From Streptomyces dioscori (GTDB lineage Bacteria > Actinomycetota > Actinomycetes > Streptomycetales > Streptomycetaceae), in the NCBI RefSeq assembly GCF_003024195.1, contig NZ_KZ679052.1, positions 62,001 to 126,000 on the forward strand: a DNA stretch of 64,000 bases, in the 5' to 3' direction. Numbering within the stretch: position 1 is the first letter of the stretch; the number at the start of each line of letters is the position of its first letter. Shown one piece after another: positions 25,900 through 34,515 of the stretch. The position numbers were made by a program, and so were the translations under genes. The notes beneath the pieces are model-generated. The model worked only from the letters and a program-made list of their open reading frames with translations, was not told where the DNA came from and searched no databases.

Positions 25900-27173
25900 T
25901 TGGAGATCGGCTCCAGCAGTTCACGGCCGCCCAGGTACGGACGCAGCACCTCGGGCACCCGTACGGAACCGTCGGCCAGCTGGTGGTTCTCCAGGATCGC
26001 CACGATCGTGCGCGGGACGGCGCACAGCGTGCCGTTCAGGGTCGCGAGCGGCTGCACCTTCTTGCCGTCCCGCATGCGCACCGAAAGGCGGCGGGCCTGG
26101 AAGCCGTCGCAGTTCGAGGCCGAGGTCAGTTCGCGGTACTTGCCCTGGGTCGGGATCCACGCCTCGCAGTCGAACTTGCGCGAGGCGGACGAGCCCAGGT
26201 CGCCCGAGGCCACGTCGATGACCTGGAAGGGCAGCCCGAGGCCGGTCAGCCACTGCTTCTCCCAGTCGAGGAGCCGCTGGTGCTCGTTCTCCGCGTCCGC
26301 CGGATCGACGTACGAGAACATCTCGACCTTGTCGAACTGGTGCACGCGGAAGATGCCCCGGGTGTCCTTGCCGTACGTGCCGGCCTCGCGGCGGAAGCAC
26401 GGCGAGAAGCCCGCGTAGCGCAGCGGCAGCTTGTCCGCGTCGAGGATCTCGTCCATGTGGTACGCCGCGAGCGGGACCTCGGAGGTGCCGACCAGGTAGA
26501 AGTCGTCCTTCTCCAGGTGGTACACGTTCTCCGCGGCCTGGCCGAGGAAGCCGGTGCCCTCCATGGCGCGCGGGCGGACCAGCGCCGGGGTCAGCATCGG
26601 GATGAAGCCGGCCTCCGTGGCCTGTGCGATCGCCGCGTTGACGAGAGCGAGCTCCAGGAGCGCGCCGACACCCGTCAGGTAGTAGAAGCGCGAGCCGGAC
26701 ACCTTGGCGCCGCGCTCGACGTCGATGGCTCCCAGCGCCTCGCCGAGCTCCAGGTGGTCCTTGGGTTCGAAGCCCTCGGCGCCGAAGTCGCGGATCGTGC
26801 CGTGCGTCTCCAGGACGACGAAGTCCTCCTCGCCGCCGACGGGGACGTCGGGGTGCACGAGGTTGCCGAGCTGCTGCAGGAGCCGCTTGGTCTCCTCGTC
26901 CGCCTCGTGCTGCTCGGCGTCGGCCGCCTTGACGTCCGAGGCGAGCCGGCCGGCCTTCTGGAGCAGCTCGGCCTTCTCTTCCGCCGAAGCCTTGGGGATG
27001 AGCTTGCCGAGCGCCTTCTGCTCGGAGCGCAGCTCGTCGAAGCGGACGCCGGACGACCTGCGCCGCTCGTCGGCGGAGAGCAGGGAGTCGACGAGCGCGA
27101 CATCCTCTCCACGGGCGCGCTGGGAGGCGCGAACACGGTCGGGGTCCTCACGAAGCAGGCGAAGGTCAATCAC
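25896..27173 (-). CDS. serS: Seryl-tRNA synthetase
   Basis: Class II synthetase charging tRNA-Ser (and tRNA-Sec) with serine, 425 residues, normal length. The N-terminal coiled-coil arm (~residues 30-105, rich in Glu/Lys/Leu) grips the long variable arm of the tRNA. Class II motif 2 is FSPCFRREAGTYGKDTRG, followed by RVHQFDKVEMF; motif 3 lies near the end. SASNCDGFQARRL is the family's dimer/active-site stretch. GTG start at 27173. The upstream 589 bp hold a DnaA-box cluster instead of an obvious T-box, as expected for actinobacteria. A tRNA-Ser gene lies 24 kb away. Confidence 0.97.
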   Translation of the reverse strand: MIDLRLLREDPDRVRASQRARGEDVALVDSLLSADERRRSSGVRFDELRSEQKALGKLIPKASAEEKAELLQKAGRLASDVKAADAEQHEADEETKRLLQQLGNLVHPDVPVGGEEDFVVLETHGTIRDFGAEGFEPKDHLELGEALGAIDVERGAKVSGSRFYYLTGVGALLELALVNAAIAQATEAGFIPMLTPALVRPRAMEGTGFLGQAAENVYHLEKDDFYLVGTSEVPLAAYHMDEILDADKLPLRYAGFSPCFRREAGTYGKDTRGIFRVHQFDKVEMFSYVDPADAENEHQRLLDWEKQWLTGLGLPFQVIDVASGDLGSSASRKFDCEAWIPTQGKYRELTSASNCDGFQARRLSVRMRDGKKVQPLATLNGTLCAVPRTIVAILENHQLADGSVRVPEVLRPYLGGRELLEPISK

Positions 27174-27762
27174 CCCACAAGGCTACCGGTGCGGGGTTCC
27201 GGGACACGACCCGGTATTCCGATCTGTCGCTTCTGTCATGGTTTGCTGGAATTGTCGAGTCGTTTGAATTGTGCCGATCCGCGTCAATCGAAAAGGGCGC
27301 GGCTCCCTGGAACGGGGCAGGCGGGATGCGGTGGGTTGACTCGATTCCCTTGCGGGACAAGGGACTTGGCAGAGGGGTTGTCCACAGGAATCCACACCCT
27401 CGAAAAGTTATCCACAGGCTGTGCGAAAGATCTGTGGACATCGGAAGTGATCGTTCCGAAAGCCGCATTCGGGGCGAGGAATTCCCGAATCAAACCCTCT
27501 CTACACCCACGTTCGGGTGGAAATGGTTCCCTCTAAGGGATTGGTCAGGGAAAACAGGTGGACGAAGGGTGACCTGCGGGGCTGTGGACGCAGTTGTGGG
27601 CTGTAGGCCGATTTGTCGACTGTGTCGTGCTTCGTTGTCGACTTGTCCCCAGGTCGAGAAGCGAGCCTGTGGATAACTTTGTGGATGAAGAAAATCTACA
27701 GGTAGGACCAGCAGCTAGGACTGGTAGGCAGGCAGGCAGGCAGGACCAGCAGGCAGGACCGC
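27174..27762. other. 589-bp gene-free region between serS and pheA
   Basis: It is strikingly less GC-rich than its surroundings and carries the DnaA-box cluster (27378-27688) plus a GGCA/GCAG tetranucleotide run at about 27724-27745 next to the pheA stop. No gene-like frame has a ribosome-binding site. Confidence 0.8.
27378..27688. promoter_or_regulatory. DnaA-box cluster outside oriC
   Basis: Strong boxes: TTGTCCACA 27378-27386, TTATCCACA 27408-27416, TGTGGATAA 27668-27676 (reverse of TTATCCACA). Near-matches: TGTGGACAT 27433-27441, TGTGGACGC 27583-27591, TTGTCCCCA 27643-27651, TGTGGATGA 27680-27688. Streptomyces DnaA prefers TTGTCCACA. Extra-origin clusters in S. coelicolor are reported to affect initiation frequency, and one lay on the cosmid carrying the cyd genes (recall). 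No dnaA or dnaN gene flanks this site, so it is not the origin itself. Confidence 0.75.
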
Positions 27763-28695
27763 CTAGAAGCGGCCGTCCTGGCAGCGAGCCAGCCAGTCCG
27801 AGGCTGCCGCGAACTCGCCGTCCGAGGTCCCGGCCCTCGGTGCGCGTACGTCCTTCGGGTCGACGTCGGCCTGCGGATAGGACCCGATGAACCGCACCTT
27901 CGGGCAGACCCGCTTGAGGCCCATCAGCGCCTCGGCCACCCGCCGGTCCGCGATGTGCCCCTCCGCGTCGATCGCGAAGCAGTAGTTGCCGATGCCCTCT
28001 CCGGTGGGCCGGGACTGCAGCAGCATCAGGTTGACGCCGCGGACGGCGAACTCCTGGAGCAGTTCGAGCAGGGCGCCGGGATGGTCGTCGCGCTGCCAGA
28101 TCACCACGGACGTCTTGTCGGCGCCGGTCGGCGCCGCGGGCCGGGCGGGCCGGCCCACCAGGACGAACCGGGTCTGCGCGTTCTCCGCGTCGTGGATCTC
28201 GGTCTCCAGGGCCTCCAGGCCGTACCGCGCCGCCGCGAACTCGCCCGCGAAGGCCGCGTCGTACCGCCCCTCCTGCACCAGACGTGCGCCGTCCGCGTTG
28301 GAGGCCGCCGACTCCCAGATGACGTCCGGGAGGTTGTCCCGCATCCAGTTGCGCACCTGCGGCTGGGCGGCCGGGTGGGCGCTGACCGTCTTGATGTCGG
28401 ACAGCTTCGTGCCGGGGCGGACCAGCAGGGCGAAGGTGATCGAGAGGAGCACCTCGCGGTAGATCATCAGCGGCTCGCCGACGGCCAGCTGGTCGATCGT
28501 CGTGGTGATGCCGCCCTCCACTGAGTTCTCGATCGGCACGAACGCGGCCTCGACCTCACCGGCCCGCACGGCGTCGAGCGCCGCCGGAACGGACACCATC
28601 GGGACGAGCTGCCGGGTGGCCGACTCCGGAAGAGTCCGCAGGGCCACTTCGGTGAAGGTGCCCTCGGGGCCGAGATACGCGTAGCTGGCTGGCAT
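27763..28695 (-). CDS. pheA: Prephenate dehydratase
   Basis: Converts prephenate to phenylpyruvate, the last step before transamination in phenylalanine synthesis. 310 residues. The catalytic domain opens SYAYLGPEGTFTE and contains NAQTRFVLVGR with the Thr-Arg-Phe triad. The C-terminal ACT domain (~200-285) starts DDHPGALLELLQEF and would bind phenylalanine for feedback control; its usual ESRP is read as QSRP. It is monofunctional, with no chorismate mutase part. The ATG start is 68 bp from the DyP peroxidase gene's stop on the same strand. Confidence 0.94.
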   Translation of the reverse strand: MPASYAYLGPEGTFTEVALRTLPESATRQLVPMVSVPAALDAVRAGEVEAAFVPIENSVEGGITTTIDQLAVGEPLMIYREVLLSITFALLVRPGTKLSDIKTVSAHPAAQPQVRNWMRDNLPDVIWESAASNADGARLVQEGRYDAAFAGEFAAARYGLEALETEIHDAENAQTRFVLVGRPARPAAPTGADKTSVVIWQRDDHPGALLELLQEFAVRGVNLMLLQSRPTGEGIGNYCFAIDAEGHIADRRVAEALMGLKRVCPKVRFIGSYPQADVDPKDVRAPRAGTSDGEFAAASDWLARCQDGRF

Positions 28696-28763
28696 GGCCT
28701 CACCCTAATGGGCCTCGCGGAACTGGGCTCACGCTTCCCCAACCCCGCCCCGATGAGCGGATC

Positions 28764-30062
28764 TCAGCCCTCCAGCAACTTCTGACCCACGTACTCCCCC
28801 TCCGCCGCGCCGCCCGGCACCGCGAACAGCCCGCTCGACTCGTGCCGGATGAAGGTGGACAGCGCGTCCCCGCGGTCGAGCTTGCGCTGCACCGGTACGA
28901 AGCCGCGCAACGGGTCGGCCTGCCAGCAGACGAAGAGCAGCCCCGCGTCCGGCACCCCGTCCGCGTCGATGCCGTCGTGGAAGGAGAAGGGCCGCCGGAG
29001 CATCGCCGCGCCGCCGTTCTCGTCGGGCCGGGTGATACGGGCGTGCGCGTTGATGGGGACCACCAGCTTGCCGTCGCCGCCGGTCTTCTCCAGATCCATC
29101 GCGGTCGTCTCGGTGCCGCCGGACAGCGGCGCCCCGTCGGACTTCCGGCGGCCGATCACGTCCTCCTGGTCCTTGACCGACAGCTTCTCCCAGTCGTCGA
29201 GGAGCATCCGGATACGGCGTACGACGGCGTACGAGCCGCCCGCCATCCAGGCCGGGTCGCCCGCGTCGGGCACGAAGATCCGCCGGTCGAAGTCGGACTC
29301 CGAGGGCTTGGGATTACGGGTGCCGTCGATCTGGCCCATCAGATTGCGGGCCGTCAGCGGTCGTGTGGTGGCGCCGGGCGAGCGGTTGAAGCCGTTCATC
29401 TGCCAGCGCACCCTGGCCGCCCGGCCCGCGTCCTGCTGGATCGCGCGCAGGGCGTGGAAGGCGACCAGGGAGTCGTTGGCGCCGATCTGGACCCACAGGT
29501 CGCCGTTGCTGCGGGCCTTGTCGAGATGGTCCGAGGAGAAGTCGGGCAGCGGGTCGAGGGCGATCGGGCGCAGCTTCTCCAGTCCCGTACGGGCGAAGAA
29601 GCTGTGGCCGAAACCGAAGGTGACCGTGAGGGACGAGGGTCCGGCGTCGCGTGCCACGTCCGTGTCGTCGTGCGCGGACGCCTCGCCCGCCATCAGCCGC
29701 TCGGCGGTCGTCGACCAGCGCCGCAGCAGGGCCGCCGCCTCCTTGCGGCCCGCGCCCGCCGCCAGGTCGAAGGCGACGAGGTGGCCCTTGGCCTGCAGGG
29801 CGTTCGTGATGCCCGGCTGATGTTTCCCGTGAAACATCACCTCGTCCGCGCCCACCGAGTTGAGGAGCGCGGTCCGGTCGGCGGCGGGCGCGGCGGCGTA
29901 ACCGGCGGCTCCGCCCGCCGCACCCAGCGCGAGGCCCGTGGCACCGGCGGTGCCGAGCAGGCGCCGCCGGGAGACGACGCCCCTGGAGCCACCGGAACCG
30001 GAATCAACCCCCTTGGGGGGAGCTTTCGGAACAGGGGTCTTCGGAGTGGACTGTTCAGCCAT
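28764..30062 (-). CDS. efeB: DyP-type heme peroxidase, Tat-exported
   Basis: 432-residue dye-decolorising peroxidase of the EfeB group, which uses peroxide on bulky substrates and in some bacteria takes part in iron handling. It has a Tat signal SRRRLLG at residues 31-37 followed by a hydrophobic Ala/Gly stretch, then the ferredoxin-like beta-barrel. GQIDGTRNP is the GxxDG distal motif with the catalytic Asp, and NAHARITRP carries the likely proximal His. No EfeU/EfeO genes adjoin it; instead it closes the copper operon, 8 bp after copCD. A parS-like site (one mismatch) lies inside codons for MFHGKH. Confidence 0.88.
   Translation of the reverse strand: MAEQSTPKTPVPKAPPKGVDSGSGGSRGVVSRRRLLGTAGATGLALGAAGGAAGYAAAPAADRTALLNSVGADEVMFHGKHQPGITNALQAKGHLVAFDLAAGAGRKEAAALLRRWSTTAERLMAGEASAHDDTDVARDAGPSSLTVTFGFGHSFFARTGLEKLRPIALDPLPDFSSDHLDKARSNGDLWVQIGANDSLVAFHALRAIQQDAGRAARVRWQMNGFNRSPGATTRPLTARNLMGQIDGTRNPKPSESDFDRRIFVPDAGDPAWMAGGSYAVVRRIRMLLDDWEKLSVKDQEDVIGRRKSDGAPLSGGTETTAMDLEKTGGDGKLVVPINAHARITRPDENGGAAMLRRPFSFHDGIDADGVPDAGLLFVCWQADPLRGFVPVQRKLDRGDALSTFIRHESSGLFAVPGGAAEGEYVGQKLLEG
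29822..29835. promoter_or_regulatory. parS-like site inside the DyP gene
   Basis: GTTTCCCGTGAAAC differs from the parS consensus by one base. The flanks extend the symmetry to GATG...CATC (29819-29838), which favours a true site over chance. Confidence 0.6.
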
Positions 30063-30070
30063 GGTGTCGT

Positions 30071-32119
30071 TCAGCCGATCTGCGCGTTCTTGTCCACGGT
30101 CACCTGGTCGATGTCGGACGTCCGCACGGTCACCTCGATCTGCCAGCTGCCCGCCATGGGGATCTGCACCCCGCTCGCCGTCCAGTGTCCGGTGGCGATG
30201 CGGTCGGGGACCACGGGCAGCGGGCCGATGTCCTTCGCCTTGAGGGTGAAGGCGACCTTGACCTCGGGGATGTCGAAGGCCTTGCCGTTCGGCCGCTCCA
30301 CGTAGACGTGCATGTCGTTGCCGCCGACGCGGGCCGGGTCCAGTTCGACGCGGGCTATCCCCTTGCCGTCCTGGCCGCCCGTGTCGAACGGGATGTCCAG
30401 CGACAGCGCCTCACCGGTCTGCTCCGCGGTCGCGGCGGCGGTGGCGGCCTTCGCCTCCTCCTCCGTACGCCCCGGTTCGGTGGACGTGAGCACGGTGGTG
30501 ACGGCCAGCAGGACGACCGCGACGCCCGCCTCTGCGAGCACCGAGCGGCGCAGGCCCGAGCGGAGCGGGTCGGCGTCGCGCAGGCGCTTGTCGCGCGCGG
30601 TGGCCGCGGCGGCCCGCTGCCGGGCCAGCTGGGCGGCACGCTTGCCGCCGCCCCCGCCGTCGCCGCCCGCGGGGACCTTCTCCTTGTCCTTCGCGTCCGG
30701 GCTTTCCTCGGACCCGGTGGATGTTTTGGAGCCCTTGGCCCCCTTGGAGCTGTTGGACGCCTTGGCTCCCTTGGCTCCCTTGCCCCCGGCCGATCCCGTC
30801 GATCCCGTCGATCCAGACGTTCCGGCCGAACCGGTCGACTTCTTCGAAGCCGTGGCCCCGACCGAGGCCTTCGCCCGCTCCTTGGCAGGCGCCGGCGTCT
30901 GCGCCAGCCGTGCGGTCCAGCGTCGCGAGACGAACGCGATGCCGACGAGGACGACCACCAGGCCGACCTTGATCATCAGCAGCTGCCCGTACCAGGTCCC
31001 GGTGAGCGCGGACCACGAGCCGACCTGCCGCCACGACTGGTAGATCCCGGTCACGACCAGCACGGCCACGCTGCCGAACGCGACCTGCGAGAAGCGCTGT
31101 ACGGCGGACCGTTCGATCGAAGGTGCCCGGTAGAGCACCACGAGCAACGTCGACAGCCCGCCCAGCCAGACCGCGACGGCGAGCAGATGCAGCACGTCGG
31201 CGGGCATCGCGATGCCCGCCTGGAGACCGGTCGAGGCGTGCTCGGCCATCGCCCACGTCGCGGCGAGACCGGCCGCCACGACGAACCCGCCGATGGCGAG
31301 CCCGAAGGTCAGATCGCTCTTCTCCTCCTCGTCCTCGCGCTTCTCGTACGCCCCGAAGAGCACGGCGATGAACAGCGCGGCCGCGGCGAGCAGCAGCAGC
31401 CTCGACACCAGGGCGGCGCCCGTCTTGGTCTGCAGCACGTCGCTGAGCAGGTTCAGGTCGAAGATGTCCCCGAACTTCCCCGACCCGGTGTACGACCCAC
31501 GCAGCATCAGCATGGCGAGCGTGGCCCCGGTCAGGGCGAGCCACCCGGAGACCACGAGCCGCTGCACCGCCCGTACACCGGTGCCGCGCTGCCAGCAGGC
31601 CAGCACGAAGGCCGAGCCGCCGACGAGCAGGATGAATCCCGCGTACGACACATAGCGCGCGAAGCCGTAGAGGCCGCCCACGAGCCCGCCGCCGGCCTCC
31701 TGGTCGGACACGGCGACCGTGGTCGTGGAAGGCGCGCCGATGGAGAAGGTGAAGGCGCCGGAGACGGGATGGCTGTCCGCGGACACCACCTGGTAGGTCA
31801 CGGTGAACGTGCCGTCGGGCAGGCCCGAGTGCAGCTTCACGGCGTACGTGTTGCCGCCCTGCCCGGACGTCTTGCCGGTGTCGACGCGCTTGCCCTTGGG
31901 GTCGAGCACGCGCACCGAACTGTCGGACATCGCGACCTGCTCGGAGAAGGTGAGCGACACCTGGGCGGGGGCCTCGGCGACCACCGCTCCCTGCTGGGGG
32001 TCGCTCCCGGTCAGGGCGGCGTGCGCGGAGACGGGCACGGCCCCGGCAAGGAGCGCGCCGGTGACGGCGAGGAGCAGCAGCAACAGCGTCCGCACACGGG
32101 GAGCGATGGTCTGGCTCAA
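30071..32119 (-). CDS. CopC-CopD copper protein fusion
   Basis: 682-residue membrane protein for copper uptake or delivery outside the membrane. A signal peptide ends VSAHAALTG, leaving the N-terminal His typical of CopC copper sites; a CopC domain runs to ~residue 130. CopD follows with about eight spans (~150-400). Then comes a low-complexity linker of Gly, Ser, Lys and Thr repeats (SGSTGSTGSAGGKGAKGAK), one more span, and a C-terminal beta domain (~560-680) of YtkA type. It is the fourth gene of the operon YcnI-Sco1-PCuAC-CopCD-DyP. Expected partner: cytochrome aa3 copper loading. Confidence 0.9.
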   Translation of the reverse strand: MSQTIAPRVRTLLLLLLAVTGALLAGAVPVSAHAALTGSDPQQGAVVAEAPAQVSLTFSEQVAMSDSSVRVLDPKGKRVDTGKTSGQGGNTYAVKLHSGLPDGTFTVTYQVVSADSHPVSGAFTFSIGAPSTTTVAVSDQEAGGGLVGGLYGFARYVSYAGFILLVGGSAFVLACWQRGTGVRAVQRLVVSGWLALTGATLAMLMLRGSYTGSGKFGDIFDLNLLSDVLQTKTGAALVSRLLLLAAAALFIAVLFGAYEKREDEEEKSDLTFGLAIGGFVVAAGLAATWAMAEHASTGLQAGIAMPADVLHLLAVAVWLGGLSTLLVVLYRAPSIERSAVQRFSQVAFGSVAVLVVTGIYQSWRQVGSWSALTGTWYGQLLMIKVGLVVVLVGIAFVSRRWTARLAQTPAPAKERAKASVGATASKKSTGSAGTSGSTGSTGSAGGKGAKGAKASNSSKGAKGSKTSTGSEESPDAKDKEKVPAGGDGGGGGKRAAQLARQRAAAATARDKRLRDADPLRSGLRRSVLAEAGVAVVLLAVTTVLTSTEPGRTEEEAKAATAAATAEQTGEALSLDIPFDTGGQDGKGIARVELDPARVGGNDMHVYVERPNGKAFDIPEVKVAFTLKAKDIGPLPVVPDRIATGHWTASGVQIPMAGSWQIEVTVRTSDIDQVTVDKNAQIG

Positions 32120-32133
32120 CGGTGTTCCCTCCC

Positions 32134-32718
32134 TCAGTGGTGCGATGTCGTGAACGGAACGGACAGAGTGGACAGAGCAGGCAGAGCGGACACGGTGGAT
32201 GGGTCGGTCGGGGCGGTCGGATCGGAAGACGACCGCGAGGACGACTTCGTCGCCGCGGACGGCTGGTAGGTGGCGGACTTCACCGGCATCTCGACCTTGA
32301 TCGGATCGGACTCGGTGAAGCGCAGCTCCAGGGACACCGTGTCGCCCTCCTTCGGCTTGCGCTTCAGCTTCTCGAACATGAGGTGGTCGCCACCGCTTTC
32401 GAGGACGAGCTTGCCGTGGGCGGGGATGTCGAGGTCCTTCACCTGCTCCATCGACTGCCCGACGGTCGTGTGGATGGTGACCTCGCCGGCCACGTCGCTG
32501 GTGACGGAGGACAGCCGGTCGTCCGCGCCGCCGTCGTTGGCGATGACCAGGAAACCGGCCGCCATGGAGTCCGACACGGGCTGCGGCATGTAGGCGGAGC
32601 CCACCGAGAGCCCGCCACCGGAGCCGCCCGAGCCGTCGGAGTCCGAGTTCCCGCAGCCCGTCAGGATCAGTGCGGCGGCAGCCACGAGGGCCGCCGCGGA
32701 CGCCGTACGACGGGTCAC
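32134..32718 (-). CDS. PCuAC copper chaperone lipoprotein
   Basis: 194-residue extracytoplasmic lipoprotein; the lipobox LILTGC ends at about residue 20. The PCuAC copper site is read as His-x6-Met in IHTTVGQSM and HxM in GGDHLMF, a Met/His site for Cu(I). This family hands copper to Sco1 and to the CuA centre of cytochrome oxidase. The C-terminus has a Ser/Thr/Pro-rich tail ending TTSHH, which might add histidine ligands. The GTG overlaps the Sco1 stop by 4 bases (GTGA), so the pair is made together. Confidence 0.88.
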   Translation of the reverse strand: MTRRTASAAALVAAAALILTGCGNSDSDGSGGSGGGLSVGSAYMPQPVSDSMAAGFLVIANDGGADDRLSSVTSDVAGEVTIHTTVGQSMEQVKDLDIPAHGKLVLESGGDHLMFEKLKRKPKEGDTVSLELRFTESDPIKVEMPVKSATYQPSAATKSSSRSSSDPTAPTDPSTVSALPALSTLSVPFTTSHH

Positions 32719-33389
32719 GGCCTCGCGCCCTTGATCAGCGCGGGGAGGTCCTTGGTGTAGTCGTCGACGGTGGCGTCCTCGCCGTACAGCACGTAACCGC
32801 CGTCGGTCTTCGGGGAGAAGGCGATGACCTGCGTGCCGTGCATGGAGGTGACCTTGCCGTCCTTGCCCTTCGTCGGCGCCTCGATGGAGATGCCCAGCGT
32901 CCGGGCGCCCGCCTGGATCGTGTCGAAGGAGCCGGTCAGGCCGACGACGTCCGAGTCGATGCCCTTGAGCCACTTGCCGAGCGCGGCGGGGGTGTCACGC
33001 TCCGGGTCGGTGGTGACGAACACGATGCGCAGCGAGTCCTTCTGGGCCTGGGACAGCTTCTTGTCCTGGGCGAGCTGCTTCTTGGCGACGGCGATGTTGT
33101 TCATCGTCAGCGGGCAGACGTCGGGGCAGTTGGTGTAGCCGAAGTAGATGAGCGTCGGCTTGCCCGCGGTCGCCTCGCGGAGGTCGTACTTCTTGCCCTG
33201 CGTGTCGGTGAGGACCAGGTCCGGCTTCTCGAACGGCTTGTCGAGGACCGTGGCGGCCTTGTCCGAGCCGGTCCCGGTGGACACCTCGGCGACGGCGTTG
33301 TCACCGCCGCTCTCGCCGCTGCCGCAGCCGGAAAGGGTCAGAGCGGCCGCGGCGAACAGAGCGGCCACGGCGTACGTCTTCTTGCGCAT
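32715..33389 (-). CDS. Sco1/SenC copper-delivery lipoprotein
   Basis: 224-residue thioredoxin-fold lipoprotein that loads copper into the CuA site of cytochrome c oxidase. The lipobox LTLSGC lies at about residue 22. CPDVC gives the CxxxC copper/thiol pair in YFGYTNCPDVCPLTMNN, and MHGTQVIAF supplies the distal histidine. The ATG at 33389 has AGGAG 8 bases upstream. It follows the YcnI gene by 181 bp containing a hairpin and is coupled to the PCuAC gene. Confidence 0.92.
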   Translation of the reverse strand: MRKKTYAVAALFAAAALTLSGCGSGESGGDNAVAEVSTGTGSDKAATVLDKPFEKPDLVLTDTQGKKYDLREATAGKPTLIYFGYTNCPDVCPLTMNNIAVAKKQLAQDKKLSQAQKDSLRIVFVTTDPERDTPAALGKWLKGIDSDVVGLTGSFDTIQAGARTLGISIEAPTKGKDGKVTSMHGTQVIAFSPKTDGGYVLYGEDATVDDYTKDLPALIKGARP

Positions 33390-33522
33390 AGTGCATTCTC
33401 CTGGGGACCCCGCACCCGATCTCCTGGGTACGGGCCCCGGCCCCGGCCGGAAACGGACCGGCCGGGATCGCGGTGAGCGTCCGACCTCGGATCGGTCGGA
33501 CAGGACCTGCGCGGAGGCCGTA

Positions 33523-33546
33523 CCGGACCGGCGGGGGCCGGTCCGG
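33523..33546. terminator. 10-bp-stem hairpin between YcnI and Sco1 genes
   Basis: CCGGACCGGC, a GGGG loop, then the exact complement. It is flanked by two near-identical 26-bp direct copies of GGACCTGCGCG(G/C)AGGCCGTAC. The hairpin may attenuate transcription so that YcnI is made in larger amounts than the genes after it. Confidence 0.6.
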
Positions 33547-33570
33547 ACCTGCGCGCAGGCCGTACTGGAC

Positions 33571-34314
33571 TTAAGCGTTGGTACGCCGACGGCCGGCGAG
33601 AACGCCGAACGCCACGCCCGCCACACCGACGACGATGCCCACGACGCCCAGCACACGGGCGGTGGTGTCGCTGCTGTCGGTGGAGGCGGCCTCGGTGGTC
33701 GAGGCGGCGGCCTTCGCGTCGTCGGCCTTCTCGGCGTCCGCGTCGTCGTCGGAGGCGGCGGATCCGTGGTGGTCGTCGGTCGCGGCGGACAGCGCGAGCA
33801 CCGGAGCGGGCGTCTCGGGCTCCTCCTCGCCCTTCTCCTGGGTCTCGATCCAGCGCACGACCTCGTCGTTGGAGTACGTCTGGATCGCCTTGAACACCAG
33901 TTCGTCGGCGTCCTCGGGCAGCGCGCCGATGGAGAGCGGGAACTTCTGGAAGAAGCCGGGCTGGATGCCCTTGCCGTCCGCGGTCCAGGTGACCTTGGTG
34001 ACGGCCTCGTTGATCTTCTCGCCGTGCAGTTCGAGCGGCTTGTCGAGCTTGGACTTGGTGACCTTGACGTTCCAGCCGTCGACGGGCTGCGGCATGACCG
34101 AGGCGAGCGGGTGGTCGGCCGGGAAGTTGATCTCCAGCTTGGTGGTCGAGGCATTGTCGCGCTCGTTCGGCACCTTGAAGTTGACCGTGGCGTAACCGCC
34201 CTTGGCGGCCGTGCCCTCGGGCTGCACGCTGACGTGGGCGAACGCGGGGCCGGACAGGACGAGGACGGCGGAGGCGGCGACGACACCGGTCGCGGCGATA
34301 CGAGAAGCCTTCAT
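33571..34314 (-). CDS. YcnI-like copper protein (DUF1775)
   Basis: 247-residue exported, membrane-anchored protein. The signal peptide ends GPAFAHVSVQ; after cleavage the N-terminal His together with a Trp in the domain forms the mono-histidine copper brace known for Bacillus YcnI. The DUF1775 domain covers ~30-160. A long disordered Asp/Ala/Ser/Thr linker follows, and a C-terminal span ends in GRRRTNA. It is the first gene of the copper operon. Its promoter region carries 15-bp repeats (34351-34424). The ATG at 34314 is used; one four codons upstream is possible. Confidence 0.88.
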   Translation of the reverse strand: MKASRIAATGVVAASAVLVLSGPAFAHVSVQPEGTAAKGGYATVNFKVPNERDNASTTKLEINFPADHPLASVMPQPVDGWNVKVTKSKLDKPLELHGEKINEAVTKVTWTADGKGIQPGFFQKFPLSIGALPEDADELVFKAIQTYSNDEVVRWIETQEKGEEEPETPAPVLALSAATDDHHGSAASDDDADAEKADDAKAAASTTEAASTDSSDTTARVLGVVGIVVGVAGVAFGVLAGRRRTNA

Positions 34315-34350
34315 GGCAGGAAACACTTCGCTTTCAGCACTGGTTCGGTG

Positions 34351-34424
34351 AAGAACCGTTCGGTCAAGAACCGTTGGGTCGAATCCGTCAGGTCAAGAAC
34401 CGTTCGGTCAAGAACTGGGATTGC
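34351..34424. repeat. 15-bp iterons upstream of the copper operon
   Basis: AAGAACCGTTCGGTC at 34351-34365, AAGAACCGTTGGGTC at 34366-34380, a degenerate 14-base unit, AAGAACCGTTCGGTC at 34395-34409, and a partial fifth unit. All point the same way and end 37 bp before the YcnI start. Cooperative binding by a regulator is possible. They do not resemble the CsoR operator. Confidence 0.7.
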
Positions 34425-34515
34425 GCGCGTGAAAGAGCGGGCACGCGCGCGTGCCGCACGACGGCACCCTTGGAGTGGTACGTCCGAAGGAGTACGTCCG
34501 AAGTGGCGCGTCGTG

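Noticed and set aside
27378..27688. Chromosomal origin oriC
   Set aside because: DnaA boxes are present, but the Streptomyces origin lies between dnaA and dnaN with many more boxes; here serS and pheA flank.
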